Of a DNA stretch of 64,000 bases, positions 11,131 through 21,545 are shown one piece after another. The notes under the pieces were generated by a model that was given only the letters and a program-made list of their open reading frames with translations, was not told the DNA's origin and did no database searches. This DNA is from Cepaea nemoralis. Lineage: Eukaryota; Mollusca; Gastropoda; Stylommatophora; Helicidae. The stretch spans positions 62,001-126,000 of the forward strand of contig JACEFZ010027755.1 of assembly GCA_014155875.1 (NCBI GenBank). The letters run 5' to 3'. Position numbers and translations under genes: made by a program. Numbering within the stretch: position 1 is the stretch's first letter; every line of letters begins with the position of its first letter.

Positions 11131-11484
11131 GTCCCTATTTATACACTTTGGGTGCACTGGGCATTTGATAAGTAAGTTAAGATTCCTATTTACATGCCTT
11201 GGGATACACTGAGCATTTGTTATGTAAAGGTCCCTGTTTACACGCCTTGATGTGCACTGGGCAGTTGTTAAGTAAATAACAATCCCTATTTACACGTCAT
11301 GTGTAAATACTGGGCATTTGTTACATAATTAAAGATGCCTATTTGCACACCTTGAAGTGTATTGGGCATTTGTTAAGTAATGTAATTAAAGGCCCTTATT
11401 TACTCGCCTTGAGGTGCACTGGGCATTGGTTAAGTAAAGGAAAGGACCTTATTCACACGCGTAGACACACGGGGCATCGTTTTA
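11131..11484. repeat. Minisatellite, about 50-bp unit, 7 copies
   Basis: Seven imperfect tandem units of roughly 46-57 bases share the core TATTTACACGCCTTGA, then TGCACTGGGCAT and TTGTTAAGTAA. The unit resembles the end of SINE-2 as seen at 41900-41955 (TTATGTTACACACCTCGAGG, then CGTATTGGTTATATGGTG), and the array is followed directly by a SINE-2 body, so it looks like a SINE end that expanded in tandem. Confidence 0.75.
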
Positions 11485-11690
11485 GCCCCGAGTGTGCACA
11501 GCCCATTCGCCACTCTATGACTGATTTGGGCAATATCTCATCGACCGCATTTACTTCCCCAAACATTTCATAATACCCAGTTTAGGCTGAGTTGACCTGG
11601 GAGCCCAGCTTAATGTTACAAATCCGCTTCGATGCAAATTCGAACTGAATTACCACCGAGCCATCAGGCAGCCATGCTGCACAAATATAT
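11485..11690 (-). mobile_element. SINE-2 copy (body and tRNA-like head), minus orientation
   Basis: The segment contains ACTTCCCCAAACATTTC, AGTTTAGGCTGAGTTGACCTG and, at the end, TTCGAACTGAATTACCACCGAGCC. This matches the SINE-2 copies at 41900-42290 and 48612-49115 in order and spacing. It directly follows the minisatellite made of the family's own end. Confidence 0.6.
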
Positions 11691-12290
11691 GTTTGTTGTA
11701 TATAAATCCTCATTGACGTCTAATATCAGCAGATTCGAAACTTGGGACATTTGGCCAACCATACAATTACTTCACATTCAAAACGCTAATACACGCTTTA
11801 TGCTAAGCCAACTTTTGCAAATTCATTACGCCAGCTGGGGATTGCTTCCACTCGATATCTCAGACTTGTGATTGAAAGAGAAATGCTTAAATCTTTACTT
11901 TCTCTTTAATAAACTTCAAGAAAACTGTGGACCCTCCATTCAATGGCGACATACTGCCCTTGTTCGTTCTGAAACCCGCAATTCATCATGCACTAGGAGA
12001 AACATAAACGCATCTGTCATTGTGTGGGTCGTAATTGTAAAGGGACAAGCTCAGTATGAATGGGAAAATTCGTTTCGTTTTGTGAAGCACGTACAACCAA
12101 CTCCCTAGGTCCCTTCGCAGTCTGGATCCCAATAGAAAGAATTCACATTGCCACAAATGTCTTTATCTTTACAAGACGGTTATACGCCCATTTCATCAGC
12201 TCACACTCGGTTAGGGTTGGTCAGATCGATGCATCACTTTCTCCATCTTTATTTAACACATACCACTGAGACAGGTTGTTTAATACCGAC
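11691..12290 (+). other. Possible very old LINE C-terminal relic
   Basis: The plus strand has fragments such as LLHIQNANTRFMLSQLL (11760-11820) and LNLYFLFNKLQENCGPS (11885-11940), which resemble the C-terminal part of LINE polyproteins, but no catalytic motif is visible. Treat this as a weak call; otherwise nothing is recognised in this stretch. Confidence 0.25.
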
Positions 12291-12349
12291 TTACTAACTA
12301 CCAGTGCTTTTATTGTTATTTGTTTCTTTGTTAGTGTTGTTGTTGTTCA

Positions 12350-12445
12350 TTCTTCTTCTTCTTCTTCTTCTTCTTCTTCTTCTTCTTCTTCTTCTTCTTC
12401 TTCTTCTTCTTCTTCTTCTTCTTCTTCTTCTTCTTCTTCTTCTTC
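12350..12445. repeat. (TTC)n microsatellite
   Basis: This is an uninterrupted TTC array of about 96 bases. Open frames across it (poly-Ser or poly-Leu) are repeat artefacts. Confidence 0.95.
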
Positions 12446-12639
12446 GCCGTCGACGTTTGTCTCCTTCTTCTTATCCACTAAAGGAGCAAAGGCCATCAGG
12501 TTCCTCGTCCCAGTCCCGTCTATCTGAAGATGTGTTCATGAATACAAAGCTCCAGGGCAGCTTTCATCACACTGGGGTACTTGTGTAAGTCAAAAGATCA
12601 CAAAATCACGGCCTAACCCGAAACTGTAATTCTAACGTT

Positions 12640-12885
12640 AAAGCAGTGGTAGCCGCGCTGGCGCCGTGGCTAGCACGCTTGCTGTCCGGCCCAGTAGTCA
12701 TGGACTGGAATTCGCAATGAGAAGGATTTTAAAATTACACTGGGCTCTCAGGCCGAACATAAAAAAGGTACCAAGCAGTGACTTCGGAAGTAAAGGCCAC
12801 CCACGTGGTATTGAACACAGCACTCTCGAGTGCCAGTTAATCGATAAAAACATGGGGGGGGGGGGGTATACCACATGACCCGTAA
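12640..12885 (+). mobile_element. SINE-2 copy, plus orientation
   Basis: The head GCGCCGTGGCTAGCACGCTT followed about 40 bases later by TGGACTGGAATTCGCA resembles polymerase III A and B boxes of a tRNA-derived SINE. The body has the SINE-2 words CACTGGGCTCTCAGGCC and GACTTCGGAAGTAAAGGCC. It ends near a G run at 12854-12866. Confidence 0.6.
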
Positions 12886-13078
12886 AAGTGAGTGAGTTCG
12901 TGAATGAGTTCATGAGTGAGTCCTTGAGTCAGTCCGTGAATCAGACTGTGGGTCAGTCCGTGATTGGGTTCATCAGTGAGTCCGTTAGTGAGTTTGTGAG
13001 TGAGTTCGTGATAGCGGTCGTGAGTGAGTTCGTGAGTGAGTTCGTGAGTCTGTTAGCGGGTTGGTTGGTTAGTCAGAT
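12886..13078. repeat. Degenerate minisatellite (GTGAGTGAGTTC)n
   Basis: A 12-base unit, GTGAGTGAGTTC and variants, repeats about 15 times. It gives a spurious frame of repeated Ser-Glu-Phe-Val. It starts at the end of the SINE-2 copy. Confidence 0.85.
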
Positions 13079-13129
13079 TTCCTCATTGCACATCAGGAAA
13101 TTCAGTCCATAAGTGCTCGGATGTCCTCC

Positions 13130-13950
13130 TCATTATCCATTTCAACGTGTAGCTGACGGCGACACCAGTTCTGTGTTGGTTAATTATACTACTGTAGCCC
13201 CCTGCACATTGCTCCTGTAGGCTTCACCCTTTTTCACTTGCTGTTCTTGCATCTGGTTAAGGTTGAAGATTCACATTCATCTCTCGCTTCGTTGAATCGC
13301 CCTTCCCCTCTGATGGTATTCAATATACCAGCCTGGTTCATTGCTCATCCGCTTTCTAGAGAAGCCAAGCCCACAAGCCTATCAGTCTGGTCATTTACTC
13401 TTACACCCGCTTGTCCTGACACACACATAAAGCTGATTTTCATCAGACTCCACTCAGTCTTCGAGCCCAGACCATCTCGATCTTCCTAAGCAAAGTCTTT
13501 GAGTCTATGAGAAAGCATGCCTTGGTGATGCCATGATCTCAATAGTCATGCTATTTGTTGTCACGGTCAAGGCATAGGTCTTCCTTCACAGTTCTCCCCC
13601 CGACCTGGGCCGTAAAGACTCATGAGCTCCTCAAGTGTCGAAAAGTTGAGCATTCTGTGTAGATGACTACCTCACCCCTCAGCAGAATTCTCAAAACATC
13701 AAGATCTGAACTTCTGCCTCCATAGTTATCAGTTTGTGTTATCCTCTACCCCTAGCCAGCCCGATGCGTATTGAAAAGGACGTACCCCACTTAATTGGTA
13801 ATTTTACCCATTCTTCATCAAGTGTTATGTCCTCAAGAGGACAGACCTGTTGAAAAATGTTCTCGGCCTGACCCATCCAGGATAATCCTCCTTTCAACCT
13901 TCTGCTCTTTCTCTTATCTCAAGGTGTGCATAAGGTGTGACGAGGGGATC
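13130..13950 (-). pseudogene. LINE RNase H relic
   Basis: On the minus strand around 13350-13400 the reading VSGQAGVRVNDQTDRLVGLA corresponds to the CPGHAGV.GN..ADRLA motif of LINE RNase H domains, preceded by a segment with LLRKIEMVWARRLSG (about 13450-13495). Stops and frameshifts are frequent. The 5' side extends to about 13950 with no clear motif. It is probably related to LINE-I1, but the match is too poor to be sure. Confidence 0.5.
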
Positions 13951-14105
13951 TGGCCGACGCTCAACGCTCAGAGGAAAGGCGAGACGGACATATAATCAGA
14001 TTGCTACTGGAACTATTAGTGTTGGATACTCCCGGACAAAGATCTTGTCATAGATACAGTGAGATACATACCCAGGGCAGTCTACACAGACAGGCGCGCG
14101 CGTGG

Positions 14106-14155
14106 ACACACACACGCACGCACGCACGCACACACGCACACACACACACACACAC
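14106..14155. repeat. (CA)n microsatellite
   Basis: This is a CACG/CACA mixed array of about 50 bases. Confidence 0.9.
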
Positions 14156-14184
14156 CATATAGTACATAGATATACATAGACAAG

Positions 14185-14340
14185 AAAATGTACTAGAAGG
14201 AGGACGAGGGAGAGGAAGACGGCGAGAGAGGGGTATGAGGAGAAGGGGCAGGAGAAAGGATATGCATAGGGGTAAGAGAAAGAGAAGTAGAAGCAGGCGA
14301 AGAAGAAGAGATAGGAGGAGGAAGAGGATGAAGACATGGA
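14185..14340. repeat. Degenerate purine-rich GGA/GAA tract
   Basis: AGGAGGACGAGGG and GAAGAAGAAG variants extend for about 150 bases. There is no gene. Confidence 0.7.
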
Positions 14341-14408
14341 CACATGAATTGTCTGTTTATTGTATTATATATACATTGTAACAACACCACTCTTTATTCT
14401 ATACTATA

Positions 14409-15624
14409 AGAGGCGTTCATTTGAAATCCGTTCGTGCCGCACCGCGCGTAATTGCGTACGTTGAATATGATCATGTCATAATCATGTGATAAGTACTGAC
14501 CAATGAATACAAGAGCACGTGCTTATCGTCCCATGATGCATAGGTTCTGTTTCTGACCGTTAACAAAATGGCCGGGTTGATCCAAAATCCGTCAAAAGAA
14601 GCTCGAATGTTTCGGAAAAGACGTCAGTTCACGACAGATCTTCGACGGCCTGGTCAAGCGCATATTGTTGCAACAGAAGAAAACCATCACCAAAATTTAT
14701 GCAGCAATACAGATGAACTGTTGTCGAAGCATACGTTCGCTAGCGACACAATTTGATGTGTCAGTTGGGACAATTCAAAAGGTCGTTCGTAAGAAACTGC
14801 AATATCGGAAGGTATGTTCTTGGTGGGTACCACGGATGTTGACCGACCACCAAAAAGTAGGATGGTGTTTGAACCACTTGCTGCGTTACAGAGTGGAGGG
14901 TGATGAATTTCTCTTCCGCATAGTGGCAGGCAATGAATCATGGTGTCACCACTTTGAGCCGAGCAGCAAAAGAGAGAGCATGCAATGGAAGCATGCTGGA
15001 TCACCAAAAGTAAAAAATTTCAAGTTACAAGTTTCCGCTGTTAAGGTTATGCTGAGCATATTTTTTTTTACCAAGAAGGGCTATTGTTGGCTGACTTTAA
15101 AGAACCTGGTGTCAACATCAACTCTACCCACTACTAGCAAACACTAGACAAGCTGCAAAAAGCCATCAAGAATAAACGACCCGGCATACTTCCTCGCGGT
15201 GTGATTTTGTTGCACGATAATGCTTGTCCGCATGTCGCAAAGATTGTGCAGGAAGCATTAGCAAGGAAGTTGTGGGAAATTCTGCAACATCCAGCCTATA
15301 GTCCTGATATTTCACCGTGTGATTTTCATTTGTTCGGACCTCTAAAAAAGCTCTCAATGAGCAACGATTTCACAGATGCAGACGTAAATGAACACGGTAA
15401 ACACTTGGTTCAGTGAGCAACCACATTCCGTTTTTGCGGACGGCATTCGCCACCTACCTAAGCAATGGGATGATTGCCTGAATGCCTACGGCGACTTCTT
15501 GTGACCAACCCATGGTGCATAAGTCATTCAAAATGAATGTTTTGTTTGATTCTACCATACCTGTTAATGTTTCTTTCATGCTTTTGTAATAAAGTAACTG
15601 GAATGGGTTTCAAATGAACGTGTC
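14409..15624 (+). mobile_element. mariner DNA transposon, 1,216 bp, inactive
   Basis: The left end AGAGGCGTTCATTTGAAATC and the inverse of the right end GACACGTTCATTTGAAACCC form imperfect terminal inverted repeats. Each end is flanked by TA (14407-14408 and 15625-15626), the target duplication used by Tc1/mariner elements. A mariner transposase relic fills the middle. The length is close to the usual 1.3 kb. Confidence 0.9.
14568..15505 (+). pseudogene. mariner transposase, frameshifted
   Basis: The N-terminal DNA-binding region (RSIRSLATQFDVSVGTIQKV, about 14725-14785) is in a different frame from the start MAGLIQNPSKEARM at 14568. WVPRMLTDHQK (about 14824-14857) is the mariner linker motif. 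The catalytic core reads GNESWCHHFEP (the usual first Asp of DE.W is Asn), then HDNACPHVAK (about 15214-15243) and YSPDISPCDFHLFGPLK (about 15298-15348), the third acidic position of the DD34D triad. FFF replaces the conserved FFD near 15060. With frameshifts, stops and a lost catalytic Asp it cannot be active. Confidence 0.85.
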
Positions 15625-15854
15625 TAATATAAAATAGTAAATTATATCATTGATTTCGAAAATTGTAGGAAATATTCCAACTTAAAATGACCTTTGTGTC
15701 AAGACTTTTGGGTATGATTTTGTTCTTAAATACACGTTTCTCTTTCTCATTTACACTCTGTTGCCCTGGTATGCCCTTCTATATTCACTAAATACGTAAA
15801 GTCGTGGGCAGATATTACGACATGCAGTTGTCAGATTTACATAGCTTACAGAAC

Positions 15855-16030
15855 ACAGACGTTGACGTAGCCAAAAGGATAAAGGATAAGCGCTCGCTCT
15901 TAAACTTCCGCTGCACCGATGGCGCGGTAGAGAATTTATTCACGACACCGGTCAGTTGGATTTAAACGTTGACTTCTTGTTCAGAAAGCAATGGCAAAAC
16001 ACAGAACGTAAAATTGCCTAGAATATCAGC
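15855..16030 (+). mobile_element. Degraded SINE-1 copy
   Basis: The 3' half contains GTTCAGAAAGCAATGGCAAA, GAACGTAAAATTGCCTAGAA, the hallmark block of SINE-1; the 5' half is poorly matched. Confidence 0.5.
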
Positions 16031-16269
16031 CTAGGGTTGGTCGTAACATTATGTAAAGACATGCAGTTTTTATTTACAAAGAGATACATCTGCGTTAAAT
16101 GTCGATATTGTAGTATACAGGTGAGGTGTCTAGTTCTCTTCCGTATCCTGAAGACTGCTATGTCTCCATGCACTGCTGGTCTATACGATGCTTGCAATTA
16201 CGGCATGAACTTTAACTGTCGATTTAGTGATATATTTAACAAGTTACGTAATACCCACATCTGATTGGA

Positions 16270-16355
16270 GAGAATCGCGATCGCTCAGTGGCTATCACGC
16301 TTGCCTACCATCCCCGTAGACATGTATTCGAATCCCATTTGATGTCGGTTTTTAT
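16270..16355 (+). mobile_element. tRNA-like SINE head
   Basis: GATCGCTCAGTGGCTATCACGC resembles an A box and, 30 bases on, GTATTCGAATCCC resembles a B box. No acceptor stem closes it, so I call it a SINE head and not a tRNA gene. Confidence 0.5.
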
Positions 16356-16476
16356 TTTCATTGTTCTAGACATTCTGTCTGTCTGTCCGCCCGCCCGTCC
16401 GTTCGTCCGTTCGTCGTCCATCTGCCCATCCATGCATCAGCTTATCCATTTATTTATCCTTCGGTCTGTCTTTTTT

Positions 16477-16479
<3 letters not shown>

Positions 16480-16561
<82 letters not shown>
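16480..16561. repeat. (CT)n microsatellite
   Basis: This is a pure CT array of about 82 bases. Confidence 0.95.
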
Positions 16562-16565
<4 letters not shown>

Positions 16566-17635
16566 AATAGTCAGGACATATTGTCTTCTAGATAACAGAA
16601 CATCTTGTTTATCAACTACCGCTTCACTTGTAATAGAAATTAAACTCAAGAATCCGATGATTCAGGCGATTCACTAGTGCTAACCAAAAGTAATTATGCC
16701 GTTGATAATATTAGTTCCTTATGTACATTGTCATAGCAACCAGACTGGTGACAAGAGGTGTGAAATATAATCCTTGCTCTCGTGTCTTTGTCATGTCCAG
16801 TACACGCGAACGGAAAGAAATCTTCCTGTCACAGCTGGTGCTTTCTAGAAAGATTCATGCTGCTCCCGACTATACTTGAGACTCGTGAAATGAAAACAGG
16901 CGCAGCAAGAGAAAGTGCCAACAAATGACAGAGGTAAAAACAAAGATAAAGAACACAGCAAGACAGAGTAAACGAACATGTAATGAAAGTACAGTATTAG
17001 CAAGAGAAATAAATATCGAAGTATCGAGTGGGACTCAAGTAAGTCATAGGAAATAATTAAAAAATAGTTGCAAGACAGACATTGCCGTGGGTTGTGAATA
17101 GTTAGCTAGTTGTAGGCCACTGAATTGGGTTGGATGATCATTCCTCTTCCTCGCCGAATTTCTTTCCGAAGAAATTCCCAAAAAGTTTCTTACATAACCT
17201 TGTACTGATAAACAGAAATAAGAAGAATCAGCAAGCAGTGCGCACTAAGCTAATTAGTTATTCATAGCAGATTAACAGATTACAGCTGGCGCGTTGATGT
17301 CATGCTCAGGACGTTACGGCGACAATGTTATGAGCGCTGTCTGACCAGGGTTCCATGTCAGCTCTCGACGTTTGTTACGGGACCACCTATTCTTCCGTGC
17401 ACTCGGGTCTACAAAATGTCATGGGTCTAACATTACTTGTATAGACAACAGATTCCTGCAAAAGGACTGAACAGGTTATATTCTAAAACGTTCTTTACTA
17501 AGGTTACCTGTTCGGTGTCATTCCGCTCTTTAAGACTCAATGTATTTCTGTACAACTATTTTATTTTTACATTACTGATGTTAAGGAGAAATCATTGCAT
17601 CAATTCCAACGAGACTACATAGAACATAATAAAGC
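16562..17635. other. No recognised feature
   Basis: About 1.07 kb of AT-rich DNA has only short chance frames. I see no motif, repeat family or RNA here. An old LINE may begin near its right end. Confidence 0.4.
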
Positions 17636-17639
17636 AGTT

Positions 17640-19290
17640 AGAAAATTGATTAGCGGTGATAGAAAGACAATATTTGGATGGTCAGCAAGAGTGACAGATA
17701 TATTAGCAGCGAAAAGAAACTTCGGAGTCCTGTAAAACCAAGGAAAATAGCAAGACAATATAACGAAGCAAGTGGATTTATCAAAAATAGTAATGGAAAT
17801 ATTCTAACTTTAAAAGTCAAATAATTAGACGGATCGAAAATGTTTAAGAACGCATGAATAGAGTAATCCTAAAAGATCCATCTTACAAAAGTGGACTTGG
17901 AAATCAACCGTGAGAAACCATATTTAGAATTAGAAAAGCTAGGATGGAAACGCTGCTGGTCCAATATCTAACATAGCAGAAGCTATTTAAACTAATATAA
18001 CCATCAGCTGAATAACAATTATATAACAGAGTCTTGGACATTGAAGAAATGCCTGAAGACTGGAGAAAAGAAAATTGTCAAAGAATGAGGCCCGCAGGAG
18101 TGTAACAATTATAGAAAAATATTATTACTGTCATTTTGTGAAAAAAATGTTAAGTATAATCAGCCTGGGAATATTAAGAGATGCAACGACAAATAACTTA
18201 GGGATCTATAGGCAGGCTTCCGACCAAACATGTTCTGCACTGACCAGATAGCACCATTATGTATAATAATGGCCAAAGTATTGACGTGAATTCGCCAGTT
18301 TATATTGGATTTGTGAACTATGAAAAAATCATTGACATCTTTGATAAGGAATCTCTTTGGAAACTAATGAAGCACTATGGGATCGCTCGGAAGTTCGTTA
18401 ACTTAATAAAAATAACATAAGGATATGAACTGCTGACATCTTTATGGGGGAAACTTACGGAAACGTTTACTTTTGATATAAGAAGAGGAATGCGGCACCT
18501 TTATTATTCTTACTGACAACAGGCTGGATTATGAAAACAATAGTTATGTATGAATTTCACAGGACTCTGACAGAGCAGCGCTGATGACATTTTTTTTAAT
18601 GTCCCACACATGAAATCCGATGCAAGAAAAATTAAACACCCTTGATGAGAGTCGCAACAACTAATGGTCAAACTGCATATGAGAAATAGGATGGTAATGA
18701 TAACAAATGAAGAAGCAAATGTTAGCCCTATCTCCCTCACTAAAATCTTACATCAAGAGGTTACATTATGCTCAAATTAAGTAGTAATGTATACACAGTT
18801 GTGGGGACAGATAGCGATATTGAGATAAACATACAAAAAGCAAGAAGTGCCTTCATACCACTAGGAAAACTGGGGAAGTCAAAAGAAATTAAATCTATCA
18901 ACAAAGAATATTTCACTATAACCTTGAAACATTACTACTCAATGAAACAGAAACACGCGAAAAGCATAAATAAATGACTAAAACATGAAACAGGTTCATG
19001 AACTGGATGTACCTGCACAGAACAGAAGAACTAAAATAGTATGACATAATTATCTATGTGGAGCTCAGGGAACTAAACAATGCAAGTGAATCAAGATGTG
19101 CAGAAAAGACGCTGCTTGGATTGGGATGTGACATGCATTAATAAAACATATTAATAGTCTTACAAGAAAGTCTTTCCTGTGGAGTCTACGGGGCACATGA
19201 AATAGGTATAGTCCTATGGCACATACTGCAATTGAGATGTGAAGAATTAGGCCATAACACATTCTAGACCACAACATATGATGCGGGGCG
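17640..19290 (+). pseudogene. Decayed APE-type LINE, reverse transcriptase to C-terminus
   Basis: Fragments in order on the plus strand: EEMPEDWRKENC near 18040-18080, CNNYRKILLLSFCEK near 18100-18145, AGFRPNMFCTDQIAP near 18208-18255 (the Q.GFR.....TDQI block), then a degraded YEKAFD-type block near 18315-18355. VVGTDSDIEINIQKARSAF at 18795-18852 is the segment that follows the YLG motif in such LINEs. Many stops are present. It differs from RTE-A and RTE-B at these motifs, so it is a separate family. Confidence 0.6.
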
Positions 19291-19539
19291 GCTTGTTCCC
19301 TTCCTCGTCCTCTTTCCTCCCCAGGAATTTCCCATAGAGCTATGAAATATAGGAAGACCTACAAACTCACAGACAAGAGAATTAGAGAAAGAGATAAATA
19401 ATAATAGTAAGAATTGGTAGGAGATGCAGGAGATATCACAGGACGATCTCACCAATGGGAGATAAAAGGCAGAAGAAGAAGACGACATCAGTTTTCTAAG
19501 ACTTCCTTTTTTGGAAATCAGCGAGCTATATTTAGAGTG

Positions 19540-20040
19540 GTTTGACATCTCAAATCGCCATGACAAAGGCAGCCTTTTCCAGGATGGAAAATATACTGAC
19601 CAATGAAAAGCTGTCAACTGCAATGAGAAAAAGCGTGTGGAAGTGCTATATCGGACCCGGACTGTTATATACATGTGAAACGTGAACAACAATTAGACAA
19701 GCTGAGAAGATCTAATGGCAGTGGAAATGTGGTTTCTGGGTGAAGTCGGGAGAATATCATGGACAGATAAAGAAACCAATGAGCAAATCCTACAAGAAAT
19801 AAATGAAGACCGTGAACTGATTCGAAAAATTAGGCGTAGACAGTCACGATTTTGCAAATTATGAGTAGAAATAAACTGGAAACAATGACAACTGACAAGT
19901 AAATGACAAAAGTGGAAGGAGAAGGCAGTAGGATAACTATCTGGATGGGTTGGGAACACATGCCTGATACAGAACTCCGGTGATGACGTGAGATTGCGAA
20001 CCATGACCGCCCACGTTTATCATACAATCTCACACCATGA
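19540..20040 (+). pseudogene. RTE-B relative, 3' fragment
   Basis: The sequence follows the intact RTE-B gene at 45005-45500 closely. Shared blocks include CCATGACAAAGGCAGCCTTT, AACTGCAATGAGAAAAAGCG, VEMWFLGEVGRISWTDKETN and RELIRKIRRRQSRF. It ends with CGAACCATGACCGCCCAC, as RTE-B does near its stop. Frameshifts and stops are present. Confidence 0.8.
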
Positions 20041-20162
20041 TAAAAGTGTTGAATCAGGTGTGTTCTTTTCCCGTTTATGTCGTGTAGCAAGACTATACAG
20101 GTATTTATCTCTTTGTCCACCTCTTGCTCGTTTCCCATCACGCTTATCGGCATGGCAACTGA

Positions 20163-20200
20163 TGGTGATAATGATGATGATGATGATGATGATGATGAAC
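20163..20200. repeat. (GAT)n microsatellite
   Basis: This short GAT array is the kind of simple tail that RTE-B relatives carry on their 3' ends in this window. Confidence 0.7.
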
Positions 20201-20224
20201 TGTTGAAACTTTCAGCACACACCT

Positions 20225-20480
20225 ACTTCTGACTTCTTCCGCCTCTAGTGTCCAGAGTTTTCTCATTATGCTAATATCGCTATTCAACCTCATTTGATGA
20301 CATGCCCCATAAATACCCTGTGTCTGTTAGTTTTGTTACGACGAATGCTCGTGAGAACCCTCAATGTTTGCCGTCTTCTCTGCCCACCATTTTCTCAACA
20401 TTCTTTCCAAGAACCACATCTTCACCGTCTCCATCAACATGTCATTACTCCTCCAACATTTATATCTTTATATAAGAACA
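20225..20480 (-). pseudogene. RTE-B relative, 3' fragment
   Basis: The minus strand reads LMETVKMWFLERMLRKWWAEK (about 20375-20440), matching the EMWFLRKM...W motif of RTE-B, then a degraded QGIYGACHQM block (about 20295-20330) equivalent to KFFGHVMRR. Confidence 0.6.
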
Positions 20481-20682
20481 GACCACGCATGCAATGCAGT
20501 GACACGCAGGCTATATATTGCATTTTCTAGAAAGATTAAAATAATCTAGTTACTAAATCGCATTATGCAACAACCAACAAACATTCATCAAATACAGTTA
20601 AAAAGTAAACACACACGTATTGTTTGACGCTCATAGAAATATTTATGAATTGTCTTAGTGACCTCAAAGGGTTCCCAAATTC

Positions 20683-20700
20683 TTCATCATCATCATCGTT

Positions 20701-20762
<62 letters not shown>
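20683..20762. repeat. (ATC)n microsatellite, tail of a minus-strand RTE
   Basis: The array abuts, at 20763, a sequence corresponding to the last residues of RTE-B on the minus strand, so it is the expanded GAT tail of that fragment. Poly-His and poly-Asp frames here are artefacts. Confidence 0.9.
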
Positions 20763-20870
20763 GTGCCATTCCGGCAAGCGTGGGGCGTCATGTTTTGCCA
20801 TCTCACTTTATCACCAAATGAACCTCATGAGACACTGCGAAATAATCCAGGCATTAAATTATGCCGATCT
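20763..20870 (-). pseudogene. RTE-B relative, extreme 3' end
   Basis: The plus strand TGCCATTCCGGCAAGCGTGG, then GTCATGTTTTGCCATCTCAC, is the complement of the RTE-B C-terminus (MAKH..DRPRLPEWHM-like). Only about 100 bases are recognisable before a SINE-1 copy begins. Confidence 0.6.
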
Positions 20871-21100
20871 CCCTGGCCAAGGTGTTAACGACATTGTTCG
20901 TAATCTCGTATATCCACGTGGGGAAAACAGCAGCTGCGAGAATCGGCAGCGGTTCGCACCGCCCTGGTAACTTACGGGGGTATGTGAGCGTTCAAAAAGC
21001 AATGGCAAACTACTGAATGTAAAACTTGTCTAATACATCAACAGCAGCTGAAAAATGTTATTGGTGACTGCAACGTCCAATAAGGGATATGCAACATAAC
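20871..21100 (+). mobile_element. SINE-1 copy, plus orientation
   Basis: It contains, in order, GACATTGTTCGTAATCTCGT, AGCAGCTGCGAGAATCGGCA, AAAAAGCAATGGCAAACTAC, TGAATGTAAAACTTGTC and GGTGACTGCAACGTCC, ending GGATATGCAACATAAC. These are the SINE-1 blocks also seen at 33571-33810. Confidence 0.75.
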
Positions 21101-21375
21101 AAAAAAAATTGTTTGTGGCAACTGTGTTTGAACACTAGTTACATTATACAGCTTGTGGAATGTAGAATTATCATTATTCTTACTATGTATTTGGCTGAAT
21201 ACAAACGGATCATCGATATTAATACGCAGCTCGATGATTGCGTGCGAAAGGTTCATTTCTCTTCTCTTATTTCACACGGCTACACTTGTCTCAGCTATCA
21301 GCCATCTTTAATCTGTCTGCCGCGACACCCTGGGGAGCCATGACATACGACCAGGGGCGCTGTGGGCGGCGTTGA

Positions 21376-21545
21376 TTTGTTTCAAGTATCATCATCATCA
21401 TCATCATCATCATGTGCCAGGCTCATTAGTTTTTCTGTCTGTCCATAGTATTTTTTGCATTTTCCTCAGAAACTACATGTCAACTGCCGTTAGATGTTTT
21501 TCAGCTTGTCTGCTCATTGTCCACGTTTCACATCCGCCCACAGGC
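21376..21545 (-). pseudogene. RTE-B relative, 3' fragment with internal deletion and GAT tail
   Basis: The minus strand matches RTE-B 45130-45235 (GGATGTGAAACGTGGACAAT, then AAAATGCAAAAAATACTATG) and then jumps to the terminal GGCACATGATGATG tail, skipping the last 90 or so codons. The plus-strand ATC run at 21391-21412 is that tail. Confidence 0.75.

Noticed and set aside
11131..11484. Possible CRISPR-like or regulatory array
   Set aside because: Units are imperfect and head to tail without spacers; they match a SINE end.
20563..20888. Poly-Asp, poly-Ser and poly-His frames
   Set aside because: Artefacts of the ATC array, which is the tail of an RTE fragment.
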